This document shows, one piece after another, positions 62,371-64,000 of a stretch of 64,000 nucleotides of DNA. The stretch comes from Arthrobotrys musiformis (taxonomy: Eukaryota > Ascomycota > Orbiliomycetes > Orbiliales > Orbiliaceae): contig JAVHJL010000002.1 of the NCBI GenBank assembly GCA_036971715.1, positions 776,501-840,500 of the forward strand, read 5' to 3'. Numbering within the stretch: position 1 is the stretch's first letter; each line of letters starts with the position of its first letter. Made by a program: the position numbers and the translations under genes. The notes under the pieces were generated by a model. That model did not search any database, was not told the origin of the DNA, and saw nothing but the letters and a program-made list of their open reading frames with translations.

Positions 62371-63169
62371 ATTGGGCTTCTTTTTTTGCTCTACCTCATG
62401 GCTTCGAAATAATGGAGGCCGGATGGCAGATCTTTTGGGCTTGTGCGATCATATGACGAGAATTGGTGTGATACGCCATTGCTAAGAACATGTTTTGGGG
62501 TCGTTTTCATTGGGCTTTCTGGTTAATTGGCGGCGCATTGTCAAATTTGTATGGCTGTTTAAATATTTGGGTTTCTTGACTGGTGCTCTTACGGATCGTT
62601 TTCTTTTCCTTTTCTTTTTGATTTTGCTGCGGATTGGATGGTTCTTGAGGTTTTACAAATCATACGTATACAACTGGGAACGAGACCGGTATACAACTAA
62701 ATTACCAGCCCTACGCATTTCAAAGAATACAATTAAATCTCTACATGCACCCACATAGTTACCGCGCTGGGTATACGTAGTTCAGTATTTCTGTCCAGGA
62801 AGCCCCACGTAACAGGACTCAGAGAACATTACTTAATATTGTGGCTTACGGAGACATTTCGGCGACGCATCGATAAGTCAGTCTCGTAACCAAACTGTGT
62901 CGATAAGTATTGTTTTCACAAAGGGCGTAATGACAACACATGAAGCTCAAAACTCCAACATTTAATTTAGTTCGAAATCCGGCAGCGCTTGGTACATATA
63001 TCCATACTCAGTGATGATGAGAATAGTCGCAGCTTCATCGATCAAAGCAATGTAAATGTGGTGATATATTTATTCTTTCGGAAACTACACTTCAGGGCGA
63101 TAAAACAATAGTATTTGAACGGCGGCTGACAAGGGTTGCGACCACGACCTAAGTATATTAGTACTGAAG
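62371..63169. other. 3' spacer
   Basis: This lies between the small gene and the converging partial gene. Short frames only; nothing recognisable. Confidence 0.5.
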
Positions 63170-64000
63170 CTAATCCGAATCAGAGTCCGAATCCGAATCA
63201 GAGTCAGAGTCAGAGTCCTTGCTCTCCTGGATCGCTTCCCCGATGATTGGTGACCCATCTTCGTTACGAGTGATGGGGAACACAACGGCGTCGTCCCACT
63301 GGAAAAATTTGAACTTCGTGAGATTAGGGAGGTGTTTAAGACTGCTATCCCATTCATCGGAGCCATCCTCGAACCGGCTTGCGAAGAGAAGGCTTATCAT
63401 CTCGGCGCCTTCGAAGACTGGTTTCTCGGGTGGGGATTCGTCCCACTGTGTTCCAAGGTAATTAGTATTTTTGCGCTTTACACAGAAAAAGGCTTTGAAG
63501 GGCAATCGGGTGCAAAGGACTCACCTTTTCGAGTAGATTATTCCAATCGGCCGGCAGCAACTGCAAATCCTTGACAGTGGAGAAGTCCGCAGACACAAGA
63601 TTCGTCCCAAGGAAATGTCCCTCTCCAGCCCTATACTCAAACTTTTCGAGATTGTTGAGCTTCCACGATTTGGGAGGTTCTGGTTCCGTTCCCTTGTACC
63701 CGGTGGCGAGACTGGTGTCGAGGCAAACTTTTTTAATCACATTCCCCGCATTATCTCCCAGTAACGCGAACAACCGTTGGAAGAAATTGTCAATGGTAGA
63801 TGCCGTATCTTCGCGTTCGACATAAGTAGCGAGGGTGATATTAACCTCTTTGAGGTTAGCAGGGGTCTTGCGGGGTTCGATATTATCGGTATATGTATCC
63901 GCAATGATGGAATTTATCGTCTTGTTGAGTTTTAGAAATGCCAGATTCGGCATGGACGTGATTGCTGCGTCGAATACTGCCCAAAAGTCAGACCAGTAGA
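63170..64000 (-). CDS. Leucine-rich F-box-like protein, 5' part outside window
   Basis: Exons 64000 (open)..63525 and 63445..63170; the frame continues beyond the window, so the N-terminus is missing. The intron starts GTGAGT and ends CACAG, with ACTAAT as branch site, phase 0. The visible 250 residues show loosely repeated Leu/Asn lines (MPNLAFLKLN, NLKEVNITL, LNNLEKFEYRAG, TVKDLQLLP, HLPNLTKFKFFQW) typical of the leucine-rich half of fungal F-box proteins. The C-terminus is an (SD)n tail. The F-box itself would lie outside. The acidic tail resembles that of the disrupted F-box locus at 27.6-29.3 kb. Confidence 0.7.

Overview
The window is nuclear DNA of a filamentous ascomycete (Pezizomycotina). 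Genes carry short GT-AG introns (mostly 50-120 bases, often with CTAAC-like branch sites). The recognisable proteins are typical of that group: an ArfGAP of the fungal Csx2 type, an I78 peptidase inhibitor, a cytosolic-type pyruvate carboxylase and an ER cyclophilin ending in a KDEL-like tetrapeptide. The sequence does not show the species; an early-diverging class with gene-poor spacers (for example Orbiliomycetes or Pezizomycetes) is a guess.

Layout. 0-7 kb: partial coiled-coil hypothetical gene (-); rpl11 (-) and the SmB gene (+) sharing a 555-base divergent promoter; I78 inhibitor (-). 7-14.6 kb: mostly non-coding, with a coding-like remnant near 10.9 kb and a two-exon hypothetical gene (-). 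14.6-21 kb: a two-helix membrane protein (+) converging on a seven-exon BAR-PH-ArfGAP-ankyrin gene (-). 21-38.4 kb: gene-poor, with a Q/M-rich protein (-), a serine-rich small ORF (-), a disrupted F-box gene (+) and a few doubtful small ORFs. 38.5-46.1 kb: a small secreted or anchored protein (+) and clathrin heavy chain (+). 48-50.3 kb: an intronless 759-codon gene (+) ending in a deaminase-like HAE/PPCxxC domain. 53.1-60.3 kb: pyruvate carboxylase (+) converging on an ER cyclophilin (-). 62-64 kb: a small hypothetical gene (+) and a partial gene with an acidic SD-repeat tail (-).

Most genes are independent housekeeping genes. Clathrin heavy chain and the ArfGAP both serve vesicle coats, SmB splicing, Rpl11 translation, the cyclophilin ER folding and pyruvate carboxylase anaplerosis; there is no gene cluster with a joint pathway. 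The most notable points are an apparent alternative 3' terminal exon that would turn the KEEL-ended luminal cyclophilin into a membrane-anchored form, an unusual number of very small exons (8, 9, 12, 17 and 18 bases), and the deaminase-like gene. All exon borders were placed by hand from splice motifs, reading phase and family conservation; none is confirmed by transcripts.
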